From Paenibacillus albidus (GTDB lineage Bacteria; Bacillota; Bacilli; Paenibacillales; Paenibacillaceae): a DNA stretch of 64,000 bases. The stretch is from assembly GCF_014644435.1 (NCBI RefSeq), contig NZ_BMKR01000011.1, forward strand, positions 124,001 through 188,000, in the 5' to 3' direction. The position numbers and the translations under genes were made by a program. Below the pieces are notes generated by a model. It was given only the letters and a program-made list of their open reading frames with translations. It made no database searches and was not told where the DNA came from. Below, piece after piece: positions 19,334 to 28,561 of this stretch. Numbering within the stretch: position 1 is the first letter of the stretch; each line of letters begins with the position of its first letter.

Positions 19334-20146
19334 ATGAGAGTTCCGGCAGTCAGATTATTTATTATTACAGCAGTCCTGTTTGCAGGGGTATTGGCCCTGA
19401 GTGCCTGCAGCGGACAAGATACTGAAAAAACTCCAAAAGCGCAAAACGAAGCTGCTGTTGCAGCTGTGCACACAGAGATTGCTGCACCTGCACCGGAAGA
19501 ACCGGAAGCCCAAGAAATAGCAGAGGTCCCTGAAGCACTGGCAGCAACTCCAACACCTGCACCGGATTTGGCGGATTACGAAGGGGATTGGAGCGACACA
19601 GAGTTCAACCAGAATAGCGGATGCAATACGTGCGGTTTATTTCTTAACTACAACTTGGATTCAGAGCCTGTCCCCATGTTGTCCTTGATTGTATATGACG
19701 GAGATCGATTGATAGATTTCCTTGGAGAATATGAGCTTGCGGGTGATACTGGCACCTTTCTCCTTGAAGATGGTGAAATCAAAGGCACGGGAACCTTTCA
19801 TTTGGGGGCAGAGACAGTGACTCTGCAGGTGGAATTGGCCTCCGGTGATGAAACGCTTGCTGAATTGTTCAGCAAAGAAAGAACCCTCGTCAGGGACCCT
19901 TATCAGGGGCTGGTACGCGAGGACCCGATAGAACTTGTTGTCCGTTATGTACAGGAACAGGGAGAAGACCCGCAGCAATTAACCTATCAGCTCGATACAG
20001 GCGCAGAGTGGAACGAGGAGATGCTGGGTGGTGAAGAGGTTGAGATCGTGGATGGAGTGGATCCGGAAGGAGTCATAGTCTCAAGCTACATCGTAAATAC
20101 ACTAAATGCCAGCGTGGAGGATCTCTCAGACACAGAAAAAAGGTAA
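19334..20146 (+). CDS. Lipoprotein of unknown function
   Basis: A 270-residue protein. The start at 19334 opens a clear type II signal peptide (MRVPAVRLFIITAVLF, lipobox ALSAC); the frame is open further upstream but that part lies in repeat R1 and has no ribosome site. AGGTGG precedes the ATG. An Ala/Glu/Pro linker (about 30-75) leads to a mostly beta C-terminal domain. It ends at a terminator. I do not recognise the family. Confidence 0.75.
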   Translation: MRVPAVRLFIITAVLFAGVLALSACSGQDTEKTPKAQNEAAVAAVHTEIAAPAPEEPEAQEIAEVPEALAATPTPAPDLADYEGDWSDTEFNQNSGCNTCGLFLNYNLDSEPVPMLSLIVYDGDRLIDFLGEYELAGDTGTFLLEDGEIKGTGTFHLGAETVTLQVELASGDETLAELFSKERTLVRDPYQGLVREDPIELVVRYVQEQGEDPQQLTYQLDTGAEWNEEMLGGEEVEIVDGVDPEGVIVSSYIVNTLNASVEDLSDTEKR

Positions 20147-20190
20147 AATTATTCGCGGTCAAGGTACTAGACTCCGTCCTGAAACAATAA

Positions 20191-20216
20191 GAGCCGTGCG
20201 GGAATCCGCACGGCTT
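20191..20216 (+). terminator. Intrinsic terminator, lipoprotein gene
   Basis: Perfect stem AGCCGTGCGG/CCGCACGGCT with a four-base loop, followed by TTT. Confidence 0.7.
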
Positions 20217-20263
20217 TAACTGACTTGTTCACTATGAACACTTACGGCAATCATTTGATGACT

Positions 20264-20869
20264 TTATTCACCCATTCTTATATTTTTAACGGTTCTATAT
20301 TCCAGTGTATAGTTCTGATAAATTCTTTCTCCACCTTGTCCTGTAGGGGCTTGTGCCAGCAAACCTACTTTTATTGTATCTTCTACCGGGAGGTTGAAGA
20401 AGCGCATCATATCAAATTTTTTGCCATCTGTGGAATAATGAAAGGCAAAGGAGTTCCCGGATCTTGCGACCTGTAACCATACTTCATTGCCCTCAATATT
20501 ACATCCGTTTGCATCATCCGACGTCTGGTTCGTCACCACACTGACAACAGCATGGGTATTAAAATCCGTAAGCTCAAAACAGGCTTTTGCCCAAACCGTT
20601 AAATCTTTAAACACCATAATGGAAGCCGAATCGTAAGTATCCTTGAAAGCGTGGCTCGTCTTTACCCTCATCACAAAATCTCCGGAAACCTCTGTATAGA
20701 AGAAGGGCGCATTGCTTAGACTTGCAGGTGTAATACCTTCTTCGGCAATTGAACCATTGTTGCAGAAAAAATCACTTTGTGCGGATGCATTCATTATAAT
20801 GGTATCTTCTTTAAACTTGATGCTTTCCTCATTCAACCACTTATAATTTTTGAAGTTTGCTTGACTCAT
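20264..20869 (-). CDS. DUF1349 family protein (concanavalin-like fold)
   Basis: A 201-residue protein without a signal peptide. The order FFxTEVSGDFVMRVKTS, YDSASIMVF, WAKACFE, and WLQVARSGNSFAFHYS fits the DUF1349 family, a concanavalin-like beta sandwich often described as a regulator-of-enolase homologue. AGGAGG precedes the ATG. Members are thought to bind carbohydrates, but the role here is unknown. Convergent with the lipoprotein gene. Confidence 0.82.
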   Translation of the reverse strand: MSQANFKNYKWLNEESIKFKEDTIIMNASAQSDFFCNNGSIAEEGITPASLSNAPFFYTEVSGDFVMRVKTSHAFKDTYDSASIMVFKDLTVWAKACFELTDFNTHAVVSVVTNQTSDDANGCNIEGNEVWLQVARSGNSFAFHYSTDGKKFDMMRFFNLPVEDTIKVGLLAQAPTGQGGERIYQNYTLEYRTVKNIRMGE

Positions 20870-20984
20870 TGTTTATTCCTCCTAATGAATTCAATCTATA
20901 TTAAATATCATAAAGAAATACTGACTTAAACAGTAGGATTATAGTATCGATTAAATAGTAAAAAATGAATTTGATATACCGCCT

Positions 20985-21089
20985 CTAAGTCAGCAGCAGC
21001 TTGAGTTGGCGCAAATACGAGCGCAATTCTGGAATGGCTTCCAGATGAGCCTTTAACACTCGCAGCAGGGGTACTAGTACAGCATCAGA
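20985..21089 (-). pseudogene. Possible coding relic
   Basis: A 34-codon open stretch ending in a TAG reads like the amphipathic C-terminus of a protein (LLRVLKAHLEAIPELRSYLR), but has no start or ribosome site. It stops at the edge of repeat R2, as though the repeat had replaced the rest of the gene. This is weak evidence. Confidence 0.2.
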
Positions 21090-21356
21090 TTAAAAACAAG
21101 GGATTCCTAAAGGCTGTTTGATATGGATTAGCGTTCGTCACCAGCCTTCGATCTGTTCTAATGTATATCGTACCTCAGAATGGTTTAAACGAGGCTCAAA
21201 CATCCATAATGATGTATTTTGTACATTCAAGTGATAGCTATAAGGCACTTTTCGGCGAATGCTGCGGTTCCTGCTGCACCAAATACACTGAATTCCTAAA
21301 ACAAGCCTACTTTTTCCCATCCTGATGTATAAAGTGCACTCTAGCTAGCGATCTCT
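21081..21356 (-). repeat. Dispersed repeat R2, copy 1, with motif array
   Basis: About 275 bp, roughly 94 % identical to 33866-34137. It contains four TGYA-N5-TRCA motifs with core starts at 21162, 21213, 21275 and 21326 (spacing 51, 62, 51). A 60-codon minus-strand frame (21138-21320) exists in both copies. About 10 base differences in that frame give about seven amino-acid changes, so it does not look protein-conserved. The repeat lies just past the 3' end of rtcB. Confidence 0.85.
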
Positions 21357-21363
21357 GGCTGCA

Positions 21364-22782
21364 CTAGATTCCTTTGATTACGGCCATAGGCTTGCACTTC
21401 GCTACAACATCAGCCAGCTTGGCACCGGTGATACTGTCGATAATTTGGTCCACATCTTTGTATGCTTGCGGACATTCATCCAGAATCGTCTCCAGGGAGC
21501 GGTGATTGACGACAATCTCCTCCTCGGTTCCTACTTTGAGCGATTGGCTGAATTCATCCACCGTTACCGCCAGCCGCGTGGCTCTTCTGGAGCGAAGTCT
21601 TCCGGCCCCGTGGCAGATGGAATAGAAGTTTTTCAGCCCCTCGTCCCGCCCCACCATAATATAGGAAGCCGTTCCCATGGAACCGGGGATCAGCGCCGGA
21701 TGTCCGGTTTCTTTATAGACTGCCGTATTGAGAAAATGTCCCGGCGGCAGCGCCCGCGTAGCTCCTTTGCGGTGTACCAGCATAGGCTCATTCCGGTGGA
21801 ATTCCTTCAGAGCATAATTGTGCATCAGGTCGTACAACACCGGCATTTCAAATTCCGGGCCGTACAGCTCGCGGAATGCTTCCTGAACGCCGAACGCAAT
21901 CATATGCCGGTTGCTCACCGCGAAGTTTAACGCCGAGTACATCAGGTTCAAATAAGTTTCGCCCTCGCGGCTGTGGATCGGTGCATAATTCAGGTTGGGA
22001 TCAGGATTGCTTACTCCCCATTGATGCATGGCTTCTTTGATCACTTTGGTGTGCTCCCGCCCCACCATAGCCCCCCAGGCCCGGGAGCCGGAGTGGATCA
22101 TCACGACAACTCCGCCGTCCACAAGGCCCCACCGGGCAGCCAGCTCCTTCTGCTCCTCGGCAATCTCCAGATATTGCAGCTCACAGAAGTGGTTGCCGCT
22201 GCCAAGCGTTCCTAATTGCCCATGTGCATTTTTGCGGATTTTGGGCGGGAGCTGTTCCAGTGCGGCATGGTCATAGCGGAAATTGCTTTGCTCCACATGG
22301 GTGATCCATTGCTTGGAAGGGATATACTTATCCGGCAATCCTTCCAGACCGCCGCGGACCACTTCCATAATGTCAATGTCGGCATAGTTGCTGTTAACGC
22401 GTTCATTCGTGGGCACATATTTTTCGATCGTTTCTATTAATTTGCGGCGGACCGCTTTGTCCTGCAGATCACTTTTATGCAAAGGGGTCGTATGCACCCG
22501 CATCCCACAGCCGATGTCCACACCTACAATCGAAGGTGACACCATGCCGTCTCTCATATTCCACACCGCTGTCGTCCCGATACAGGTTCCAACACCGACA
22601 TGGGCGTCCGGTGTATATCCCATGTACTTATTGCGGGGAATCCGCAGATTGTTGTCTGCCATTTCGTACACTTTGGCTTCAAAAGACCCGAAGATTTCCG
22701 GATTGGCGAACACATGCAGCTTCCCGTGCGGGAGCTCAACCTCATGATGATTACGCCCGTGCGCCTTACTGTTCCAATTCAT
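21364..22782 (-). CDS. rtcB: RtcB family RNA ligase
   Basis: RNA-splicing ligase family, 472 residues, joining 2',3'-cyclic phosphate or 3'-phosphate ends to 5'-OH ends with GTP and Mn2+. The metal-site motif DIGCGMR (about residue 90), LGSGNHFCEL, HSGSRAWG and the guanylylation motif CHGAGR (about 387) are all present. The start at 22782 has GGTGGAG before it; a longer open frame upstream runs through a hairpin and is not likely coding. It is preceded on the same strand by a 49-codon gene and a terminator-like hairpin, so expression may depend on read-through. It belongs to the RNA-repair theme of this region together with KptA and Pnkp/Hen1. Confidence 0.92.
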   Translation of the reverse strand: MNWNSKAHGRNHHEVELPHGKLHVFANPEIFGSFEAKVYEMADNNLRIPRNKYMGYTPDAHVGVGTCIGTTAVWNMRDGMVSPSIVGVDIGCGMRVHTTPLHKSDLQDKAVRRKLIETIEKYVPTNERVNSNYADIDIMEVVRGGLEGLPDKYIPSKQWITHVEQSNFRYDHAALEQLPPKIRKNAHGQLGTLGSGNHFCELQYLEIAEEQKELAARWGLVDGGVVVMIHSGSRAWGAMVGREHTKVIKEAMHQWGVSNPDPNLNYAPIHSREGETYLNLMYSALNFAVSNRHMIAFGVQEAFRELYGPEFEMPVLYDLMHNYALKEFHRNEPMLVHRKGATRALPPGHFLNTAVYKETGHPALIPGSMGTASYIMVGRDEGLKNFYSICHGAGRLRSRRATRLAVTVDEFSQSLKVGTEEEIVVNHRSLETILDECPQAYKDVDQIIDSITGAKLADVVAKCKPMAVIKGI

Positions 22783-22830
22783 CTCTTCTTCTCCACCCTC
22801 CTGAACATTGTTCTTGACTCTTGAACAACA

Positions 22831-22901
22831 AAAAAGGCTGCGGACCCGCCCCTTCTCTCTCCGTCCAAAAGGACCAAAGAAAAGGAAACGTGTGCGCAGC
22901 C
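22831..22901 (-). terminator. Terminator or attenuator upstream of rtcB
   Basis: Minus-strand GGCTGCG and CGCAGCC arms enclose a 52-base loop with its own pairing (GTCC/GGAC), and are followed by six T. It lies between the 49-codon gene and the rtcB ribosome site. It could end the small transcript or regulate read-through. Confidence 0.5.
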
Positions 22902-22921
22902 CAGATTCCCGTTCACCACTT

Positions 22922-23071
22922 CTACGGATGCCGGCTTGCAGCCGCAACCCGCATGGGCACAAGGGACCTGCGCAATACAGGGGTATCGCTGATATAGGGA
23001 TTGGAAATCTGTTCACTGAAATAACGCGTATCTGAGTTGCGGCGCTGATCGTTGTGTCTTACTGTTAGCAT
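22922..23071 (-). CDS. Small protein (49 residues) upstream of rtcB
   Basis: Starts MLTVRHNDQRRNSDTRYFSE and ends in a basic tail. GGGAGG lies about eight bases before the ATG, one of the best ribosome sites in the region. A TTGACA box (minus strand, 23142-23147) with an extended but weak -10 could be its promoter. It is too short and hydrophilic for a membrane protein. It could be a regulatory leader ORF for rtcB or an independent small protein. I do not recognise it. Confidence 0.6.
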   Translation of the reverse strand: MLTVRHNDQRRNSDTRYFSEQISNPYISDTPVLRRSLVPMRVAAASRHP

Positions 23072-23150
23072 AATCCTGTACCTCCCTTGCCCTCTGCAGG
23101 CCCGTAAATTTGTTGACAGCTTACCATGTTATTCCAAATCATGTCAAGAT

Positions 23151-25460
23151 CTAAGGCAAAGGAAGTCTCAGCCTGGAAAATTTCCCGTTCGCCGATCCCA
23201 GATACACATCCTGCCCATCGCTCACGATAACCCCGCTGCGGATATCATTATCCCTGGCCTCGGGGTATTCTATGACTGCATCGCCGACACGGTAGAGCAT
23301 GCTCCCGTCCGATTCACGCAGCAGGATAAGATCCTGGCCGCTCGCCATCAGCAGTTGTCCGTTCCCAAGCAGACGCAGCAGCATCCCGAACGGTTTGACA
23401 TCATCGCGTGTATACGCAAGTTCCGATACCTGCTGTTTCCACAGCTCCTTGCCTGTCTGCACATCCAAGGCTGTGGCAGCTCCGTTCAGGAACAGATATA
23501 GCTTCTCTCCTGCAAAATAGGCTCCGGCCGCGCCGCCTTCCTTCCGCCACAGCTCTTTGCCGGTTGCCGTATCCAGCAGGTAGGTTACATCGTAGCTTGT
23601 CCCCGTGTCGAGCTTGTCAGTGTCCTCCTGAACCAGCAGCAGACTGCCGTTCCAGCCGACGATGGAATCTGCAGCTGCCGGTTGTGGTGCGAATCGGCCG
23701 ATCACTTTGCCGGTCTGCAAATCCACCCGCAGCCGCTCCTTGCCCAGCAGGAACCAGCGTTCCTTGCCCCGACTGTTGAACGGATCTGACCGCTGCGGAA
23801 GATAATCCATAGCCGCCTCTTCATAAGGCTCCTCACCCGAAGCTGCACGTTTGCCCTGAACCGTCCAGACAGCAGCCCCGGTACCTGGGTCCAGCGCCGT
23901 CAGCTTCTCCATGTTGCGAATAAGCACATAGGGCTCATTGCCGCTGTTCATAATTCTTGAGCCGCTTTTCAGCTGTTTGGTCCATAAGGGTTTGCCATTC
24001 ACTGCATTTAGGCCGGAAACAACCATAGAGTCGCTGTTATCACCAGAATCGCCATATACAACAATGCCTTCTCCGACCCCGGCCATTGCGCTGAAATTGA
24101 CCTTATTTTTCTCCTGCGGCAAATATTTCTCCCACACGATACTACCGTCCGCCATACGCAGGCGGCGCAGATGATAGTTATATTCCTTTTTATCGGGGGA
24201 CAGCGGGGTCAGCACTGTTAAATATTGACCACTCTCATCCAACGCTGTAAAACTTCCGCCATATCCGGCATTAATCTGCCACAGCTTCCTGCCGCTGGCG
24301 CGGTCAAGCGCATATAGACTGCTGTCATCATGCATGCCGCTTAAGCCCCCGTCATCCCCGGCAATCAACAGGTGCTCAGGTGTTCCATACCGTAGATACG
24401 TAAAGGCCAAATCCCCTTGGTGTCTCCACGTCCAGTTCAGAGCTTTTGAAGACACAGTTTCGATGGTCCGCAAGTGATAACTGCTGAATAAGCCTTGATA
24501 CGAAGACACTTGCATTTCTTGCCGGCTTTTGGGCTGTATATCCCAGGTCAGATGTTCCAGCTTGCCAAGCTCCGAAAAGGTTGCAGTCAGCTGCGGGTCC
24601 ATCGTCTCATAACGCCAATCCTTACCAACCCGCAGCGGCTCACCTGTATAATTGAGAGCGAACGAATCTTCCTTGAAGTCGGGTTCGCCCAGCAGCTTAG
24701 CCACCGCGGACGGCTCGGACCCGGCTGGAAGCGCAATGTCTACAATGGCCCGGATCGTATCCAGAGCGAGGCCGGACTGCCCCAGGTTGGAGCCAACCTG
24801 CTTCCTGGAGGCGATATCGCTATCCCGAATCCACAGCAAAGCAGGGCGAATCGCACGAGACTGGTTATTGAGCTGCTTGGGGACGAGCACAATGCCGTAC
24901 CAATCCTCCCAACGCAGCAAAGAAATCCACTGGCCGCCGGACGAACTGTCCCTCCACTGGTCTGCCGTCCAGGTCGTTCCACTTCCCGGACGCAGCGACA
25001 ATTTCGCTCCTGCAACAGGGGTCAGCCTTTCTGGCTCCTGCAGTGTAATGTCTGCCGCAGCTTCCTCCGCGTACCATTCCGGTACCCAGGCCTGCCCGTA
25101 TTCCGTGTTAAAAGCAAGCCAATCCCCTGACTTTTCAATCCAGTCGTATTTTGTCCCGGGTTCCGCATAGAAAAAAACATCCAGCTTCTCCTTAGCTTCA
25201 GCCGGATAAGGCTGGACAAAAAACGGGGCATACCGCTGAAGCTCCATGGTCTTCGGCACAGTCTGTTTCCCCTCAGCGGTCAAGGCCTCAGCGGACACGC
25301 CTGTTCCCGCAGTGGAACCTGCTGTCTCCACGGGTGCAGCAAATGTGGAGTCCGGCTTAGCCGCAGCTCCGTTCCCGGCCGTGCCGCTGCAGCCGCTCAG
25401 CGTCCCCCAGGCTAAGATCGACGAGGCAATAACCGCTGTATAACGATATATTTTGTTCAT
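23151..25460 (-). CDS. PQQ-like beta-propeller lipoprotein
   Basis: A 769-residue extracellular lipoprotein. The start at 25460 has AAGGAGG before it and opens a signal peptide with lipobox TLSGC. After an SH3-like part (about 80-170) comes a propeller of repeated blades with the PQQ-type Trp motif: GRKLWQINAG, GSIVWEKYL, GKPLWTKQL, GAAVWTVQG, GKELWRKEG and GKELWKQQ. Such proteins scaffold envelope complexes or bind ligands; true PQQ enzyme residues are not evident. Function is unknown. Confidence 0.85.
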   Translation of the reverse strand: MNKIYRYTAVIASSILAWGTLSGCSGTAGNGAAAKPDSTFAAPVETAGSTAGTGVSAEALTAEGKQTVPKTMELQRYAPFFVQPYPAEAKEKLDVFFYAEPGTKYDWIEKSGDWLAFNTEYGQAWVPEWYAEEAAADITLQEPERLTPVAGAKLSLRPGSGTTWTADQWRDSSSGGQWISLLRWEDWYGIVLVPKQLNNQSRAIRPALLWIRDSDIASRKQVGSNLGQSGLALDTIRAIVDIALPAGSEPSAVAKLLGEPDFKEDSFALNYTGEPLRVGKDWRYETMDPQLTATFSELGKLEHLTWDIQPKSRQEMQVSSYQGLFSSYHLRTIETVSSKALNWTWRHQGDLAFTYLRYGTPEHLLIAGDDGGLSGMHDDSSLYALDRASGRKLWQINAGYGGSFTALDESGQYLTVLTPLSPDKKEYNYHLRRLRMADGSIVWEKYLPQEKNKVNFSAMAGVGEGIVVYGDSGDNSDSMVVSGLNAVNGKPLWTKQLKSGSRIMNSGNEPYVLIRNMEKLTALDPGTGAAVWTVQGKRAASGEEPYEEAAMDYLPQRSDPFNSRGKERWFLLGKERLRVDLQTGKVIGRFAPQPAAADSIVGWNGSLLLVQEDTDKLDTGTSYDVTYLLDTATGKELWRKEGGAAGAYFAGEKLYLFLNGAATALDVQTGKELWKQQVSELAYTRDDVKPFGMLLRLLGNGQLLMASGQDLILLRESDGSMLYRVGDAVIEYPEARDNDIRSGVIVSDGQDVYLGSANGKFSRLRLPLP

Positions 25461-25544
25461 CAGAAGTGTCCTCCTTGTACAAAAGCCTACAAGATTAGAC
25501 GCCCCCAATATCCTAAAAGTTGCTAATTTCCGGAAGAGAATGGC

Positions 25545-26363
25545 TTACTGCACACCTCGCGGCAGCCCCCGCTTGGTCCGGGACAGCGGTTCCGGCTGAA
25601 CTTCTCCCTGAAGGGGTTCGTTGTCCGAGAACAAATCGGGATTGTCGGCAAGCATCCGGCTGAGGATGGCCGTTGTTTGCACCGTTCCGCATATCCTCAC
25701 TTCCGCATCACCGAAGGTTCCCATCCGCAGCGCACCGCCCGCCTTAAGCATGGGCTCCACTTTCCAGAAGTGCTGCGACCAGGAGAGGCCGCAGTGCCGC
25801 CGTGAAGGAACAGGGATTTCCCTGCCATCCGGCGTCAACGTGTAGAGCGGTTCCGGTTCGTCCGTCATGCGTCCGGGAATGTCCAGCCATTCCTCAATTC
25901 CGTGAATAAATGTATTCCGCCGCAGGTCCACACCCAGCAGCATAATGTCCGCTTGCCGGTCCAGCAGCTTGCCCCAGACCGAACCCCGGGCACACGGGGT
26001 ATCCCAGCGTTCATCGCCTAAGGTGAATGAGGCAGCATCCGCACCCAGCGCAGCTACCGAATGGGTCGGGTGCCAGGAACGGATGACACCCGGCCGCTTC
26101 CGGAATAATTCCGGCAGAATCCCCACACAAGACGGGGAATCCAGCACTGAAAAACGCGGATTCTCCGCATCTATATAAGACCAGGTATGCGTGGGCAGCA
26201 CCAGCAGCCCGCCCTTCATATAAGCTGAGAGCGCATCGAGTACGGTATCTGCACCTCCCTGCACCTCGCCCACGCTTTTCAGCGAAGAATGGACAAGGAG
26301 GGTACCTGCCGGGTTAAGCCCCATAGCTTCCATTTGTTTCATTAAGCTTATTTGGTTATGCAT
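25545..26363 (-). CDS. AAC(3)-family N-acetyltransferase
   Basis: A 272-residue member of the aminoglycoside N3-acetyltransferase fold. Family motifs: LLVHSSLKSVG, LVLPTHTWSY, RSWHPTHSVAALG and HCGLSW. AAC(3) enzymes transfer acetyl from acetyl-CoA to an amino group; many chromosomal homologues (YokD-like) have no proven link to resistance. It stands 84 bases upstream of the PQQ gene on the same strand. The true substrate is not known. Confidence 0.88.
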   Translation of the reverse strand: MHNQISLMKQMEAMGLNPAGTLLVHSSLKSVGEVQGGADTVLDALSAYMKGGLLVLPTHTWSYIDAENPRFSVLDSPSCVGILPELFRKRPGVIRSWHPTHSVAALGADAASFTLGDERWDTPCARGSVWGKLLDRQADIMLLGVDLRRNTFIHGIEEWLDIPGRMTDEPEPLYTLTPDGREIPVPSRRHCGLSWSQHFWKVEPMLKAGGALRMGTFGDAEVRICGTVQTTAILSRMLADNPDLFSDNEPLQGEVQPEPLSRTKRGLPRGVQ

Positions 26364-26449
26364 GCTCCTTCTCTCCCCTGTTCAAAGCGTATACCCAATT
26401 ATAACGGAATGCAGGGCGGCATGCCTGGGGGCAAGGGCTGATCCTGCAC

Positions 26450-26478
26450 TTGCATTTTTTCCATTTTACTATTAAAAT
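26450..26478 (+). promoter_or_regulatory. Candidate promoter of the dioxygenase gene
   Basis: TTGCAT (26450-26455), a 17-base spacer, TAAAAT (26473-26478); about 90 bases before the start codon. Confidence 0.45.
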
Positions 26479-26568
26479 GAAAGTAACTTAAAATTAATCA
26501 TGTACTTTCCATTGGAATTTCGATTTAAATCCTTACGTAACCAAACAACTAACCTGGAGGTCCTACCC

Positions 26569-27546
26569 ATGAGCTTAACACTAAAAGGCTTGCACCACGT
26601 ATCCGCCATTACTGCCAAAGCCCCGGAAAATTTCAAATTCTACACCGAAGTGCTGGGCCTGCGCCTGATCAAAAAAACCGTAAACCAGGACGACATCTCC
26701 GTTTATCATCTATTCTACGGGGACGAGCAAGGCAATCCCGGTACGGAGCTGACCTTCTTCGAGCTGCCAATGGCCGGACGCAACCGGGACGGAAACAACA
26801 GCATTTCTGCACTCTCCCTGCGTGTGCCAAGCGATGCCGCACTTGCCTATTGGGCACAGCGGTTCACGGAGCTGGGCATTGAGCATGGGGCCGTTGCCGA
26901 ACTCGGGGGACGATTGACGTTATCGTTCCGCGATCATGAAGGCCAGCGTTTCCTGCTGGTGTCGGACGAGAACAACGCCGGTGTTGCAGGCGGCAAGCCT
27001 TGGGCGAAAAGCCCTGTTCCCGCCGAATATGGCATTATCGGCCTTGGCCCTGCGCATCTGACCGTGGAATCTGCCGAAACGTCAGCGGTGGTTCTTGAAG
27101 AGCTGCTGGGATTCCGCCGCAAAAGCACGTACCCGTCCACAACGCCCGGACAGCCCGATGTGATTGTGTTCGAGACCGGAGAAGGCGGCTCAGGCTCAGA
27201 GGTACACTTGGAAGAGCGCAATGATCTTCCGCAAGAGCGTCTTGGCCGGGGAGGGGTGCACCATGTGGCATTCCGTGTAGACAACGAGGAAGAATTGAAA
27301 CAGTGGGTCGAACGTATAAGTACATTCAAGCTGCCCAATTCCGGCTTCGTAGACCGTTTCTACTTCCGTTCCCTGTACTTCCGCGAGCCGAACGGCATCC
27401 TGTTCGAGCTGGCGACCGACGGGCCGGGTTTTGCTACCGATGAGCCCATCGAGCATTTGGGCGAATCGCTGGCCCTGCCGCCATTCCTGGAGTCCAAACG
27501 CGCCCAGATTGAGGCGCATCTGAAACCTCTGGATACGCGGCAATAA
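26569..27546 (+). CDS. Ring-cleaving dioxygenase (MhqO/MhqA-like, two VOC domains)
   Basis: A 325-residue protein with two glyoxalase/VOC domains. Domain 1 begins LKGLHHVSAITAKAPENF and domain 2 has LGPAHLTVES; the metal ligands appear as HH near the N-terminus, a second His in GGVHHVAFRV, and Glu in LFELATDGPG. GGAGG precedes the ATG at 26569; the frame upstream lacks a ribosome site. Homologues in Bacillus detoxify quinones and are induced by them. A single gene. Confidence 0.9.
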   Translation: MSLTLKGLHHVSAITAKAPENFKFYTEVLGLRLIKKTVNQDDISVYHLFYGDEQGNPGTELTFFELPMAGRNRDGNNSISALSLRVPSDAALAYWAQRFTELGIEHGAVAELGGRLTLSFRDHEGQRFLLVSDENNAGVAGGKPWAKSPVPAEYGIIGLGPAHLTVESAETSAVVLEELLGFRRKSTYPSTTPGQPDVIVFETGEGGSGSEVHLEERNDLPQERLGRGGVHHVAFRVDNEEELKQWVERISTFKLPNSGFVDRFYFRSLYFREPNGILFELATDGPGFATDEPIEHLGESLALPPFLESKRAQIEAHLKPLDTRQ

Positions 27547-27567
27547 GCGTACAAGATGACTATAGGG

Positions 27568-27604
27568 CTGTCCCATAAGCCATGAAAATAGCTGCTTGGG
27601 ACAG
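27568..27604 (+). other. Hairpin without T-run
   Basis: CTGTCCCA and its complement TGGGACAG, with AGC/GCT inside, form a strong stem downstream of the dioxygenase gene. No T-run follows; it could protect the mRNA end. Confidence 0.4.
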
Positions 27605-27676
27605 TGCGCTGATCGTAGTGTGAAGGTGACGGTCAAGTTGTAATAATATCCCAGCCACACAGTTCCCACAACGTAA

Positions 27677-27715
27677 AACAGCGATTCTCTTGGTAACGGG
27701 AGAATCGCTGTTTTG
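27677..27715 (+). terminator. Intrinsic terminator
   Basis: Stem AACAGCGATTCTC with its complement, then TTTT. It ends the dioxygenase transcript. Confidence 0.7.
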
Positions 27716-27781
27716 CTGACTTTGTTCGGGTATTCTAAAAATGATGAAGGCCTTTTGTTGCCTGCTGTACGGCAGCTGACC

Positions 27782-28471
27782 TTAAATCTCCGACCAGGTA
27801 ATGGTGAAGTTGTTAAAGCCGGGACGGGTCGCCGAAGGTGAAGCTGTGATGGACAACGGGCTCATCCCGCCCAATTTGCCGCTAATCTTGATGGAACTCG
27901 CTGTGATGGACTGTGATTCATTATCCAGCCCTTTAATCCGTACATACTCACTGTAGACGAATCCCATAGTTTCGAGCGTTTCCTGGGACGAATAGGTAAA
28001 AGCTACTTTTTGTACGCCTCCCGAGTTGGTATCCACGGTGGTTGAGATCAAAGCATCCTGCGGAATCGGAAAGTCCTTCGGCAGATTGACCGGCCGTGTC
28101 TTGCTGGTCACCGGCGTTGGCGCAGGCGTCGGCGCAGGCGTTTCGCTTCCGCCGGTGCCGGCCGATGGAGTAGCGGACGAACTGTCTCTGCCGATTCTCA
28201 CCTTATAGTTGGCGGCATCGTACGTAATCGGCACCTTCAGAGCGTCCGAGATCGAACGGACCGGCAGATAGGTCAACCCATTGTAGGTGATAGGTGCAAG
28301 GGTTTTGCCATTGCCGTCCTTTAGCCAATAAGGCGTGCCGTCGACAACAACTCCGATGCTGTGATTCAGGTAAGCCTTGATTTGTTCCAATTTGGCGCCT
28401 GCATAGACCCCGGCTGATCCGGTTACGGTCACGGTGGCGACAAAAGCTGCAATCATCCATTTCTTCTTCGT
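27782..28471 (-). CDS. Stalk-domain secreted protein with a mutated start codon
   Basis: Secreted protein with a signal peptide (KKKWMIAAFVATVTVTGS), one copper-amine-oxidase N-terminal-like stalk domain (YWLKDGNGKTLAPITYNG, then LPVRSISDALKVP), a Pro/Thr linker and a C-terminal domain of unknown type. The ribosome site GGAGGGG is followed after six bases by ACG AAG AAG AAA TGG, where MKKKW would be expected. The initiator ATG thus appears changed to ACG at 28469-28471. Alternatives are an in-frame ATG at 28456, 21 bases from the site, or a GTG at 28519 with no site. Expression may be weak or lost. Confidence 0.75.
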   Translation of the reverse strand, partial: TKKKWMIAAFVATVTVTGSAGVYAGAKLEQIKAYLNHSIGVVVDGTPYWLKDGNGKTLAPITYNGLTYLPVRSISDALKVPITYDAANYKVRIGRDSSSATPSAGTGGSETPAPTPAPTPVTSKTRPVNLPKDFPIPQDALISTTVDTNSGGVQKVAFTYSSQETLETMGFVYSEYVRIKGLDNESQSITASSIKISGKLGGMSPLSITASPSATRPGFNNFTITWSEI

Positions 28472-28561
28472 AGTGATCCCCTCCAGGGTATAAAATTTGG
28501 GTCCTAATCTATTAAACACGGGTACAAATTTTTAATCGCTTTTAAGGCTGCTGCTTCTGGT

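Noticed and set aside
21138..21320. 60-codon frame in repeat R2 as a real peptide
   Set aside because: Present in both copies, but base changes are mostly amino-acid changing and there is no ribosome site; the DNA motifs are the conserved part.
25545..26363. Calling the AAC(3)-family gene an antibiotic-resistance gene
   Set aside because: Many chromosomal homologues have no resistance role; sequence alone does not show the substrate, so only the family is named.
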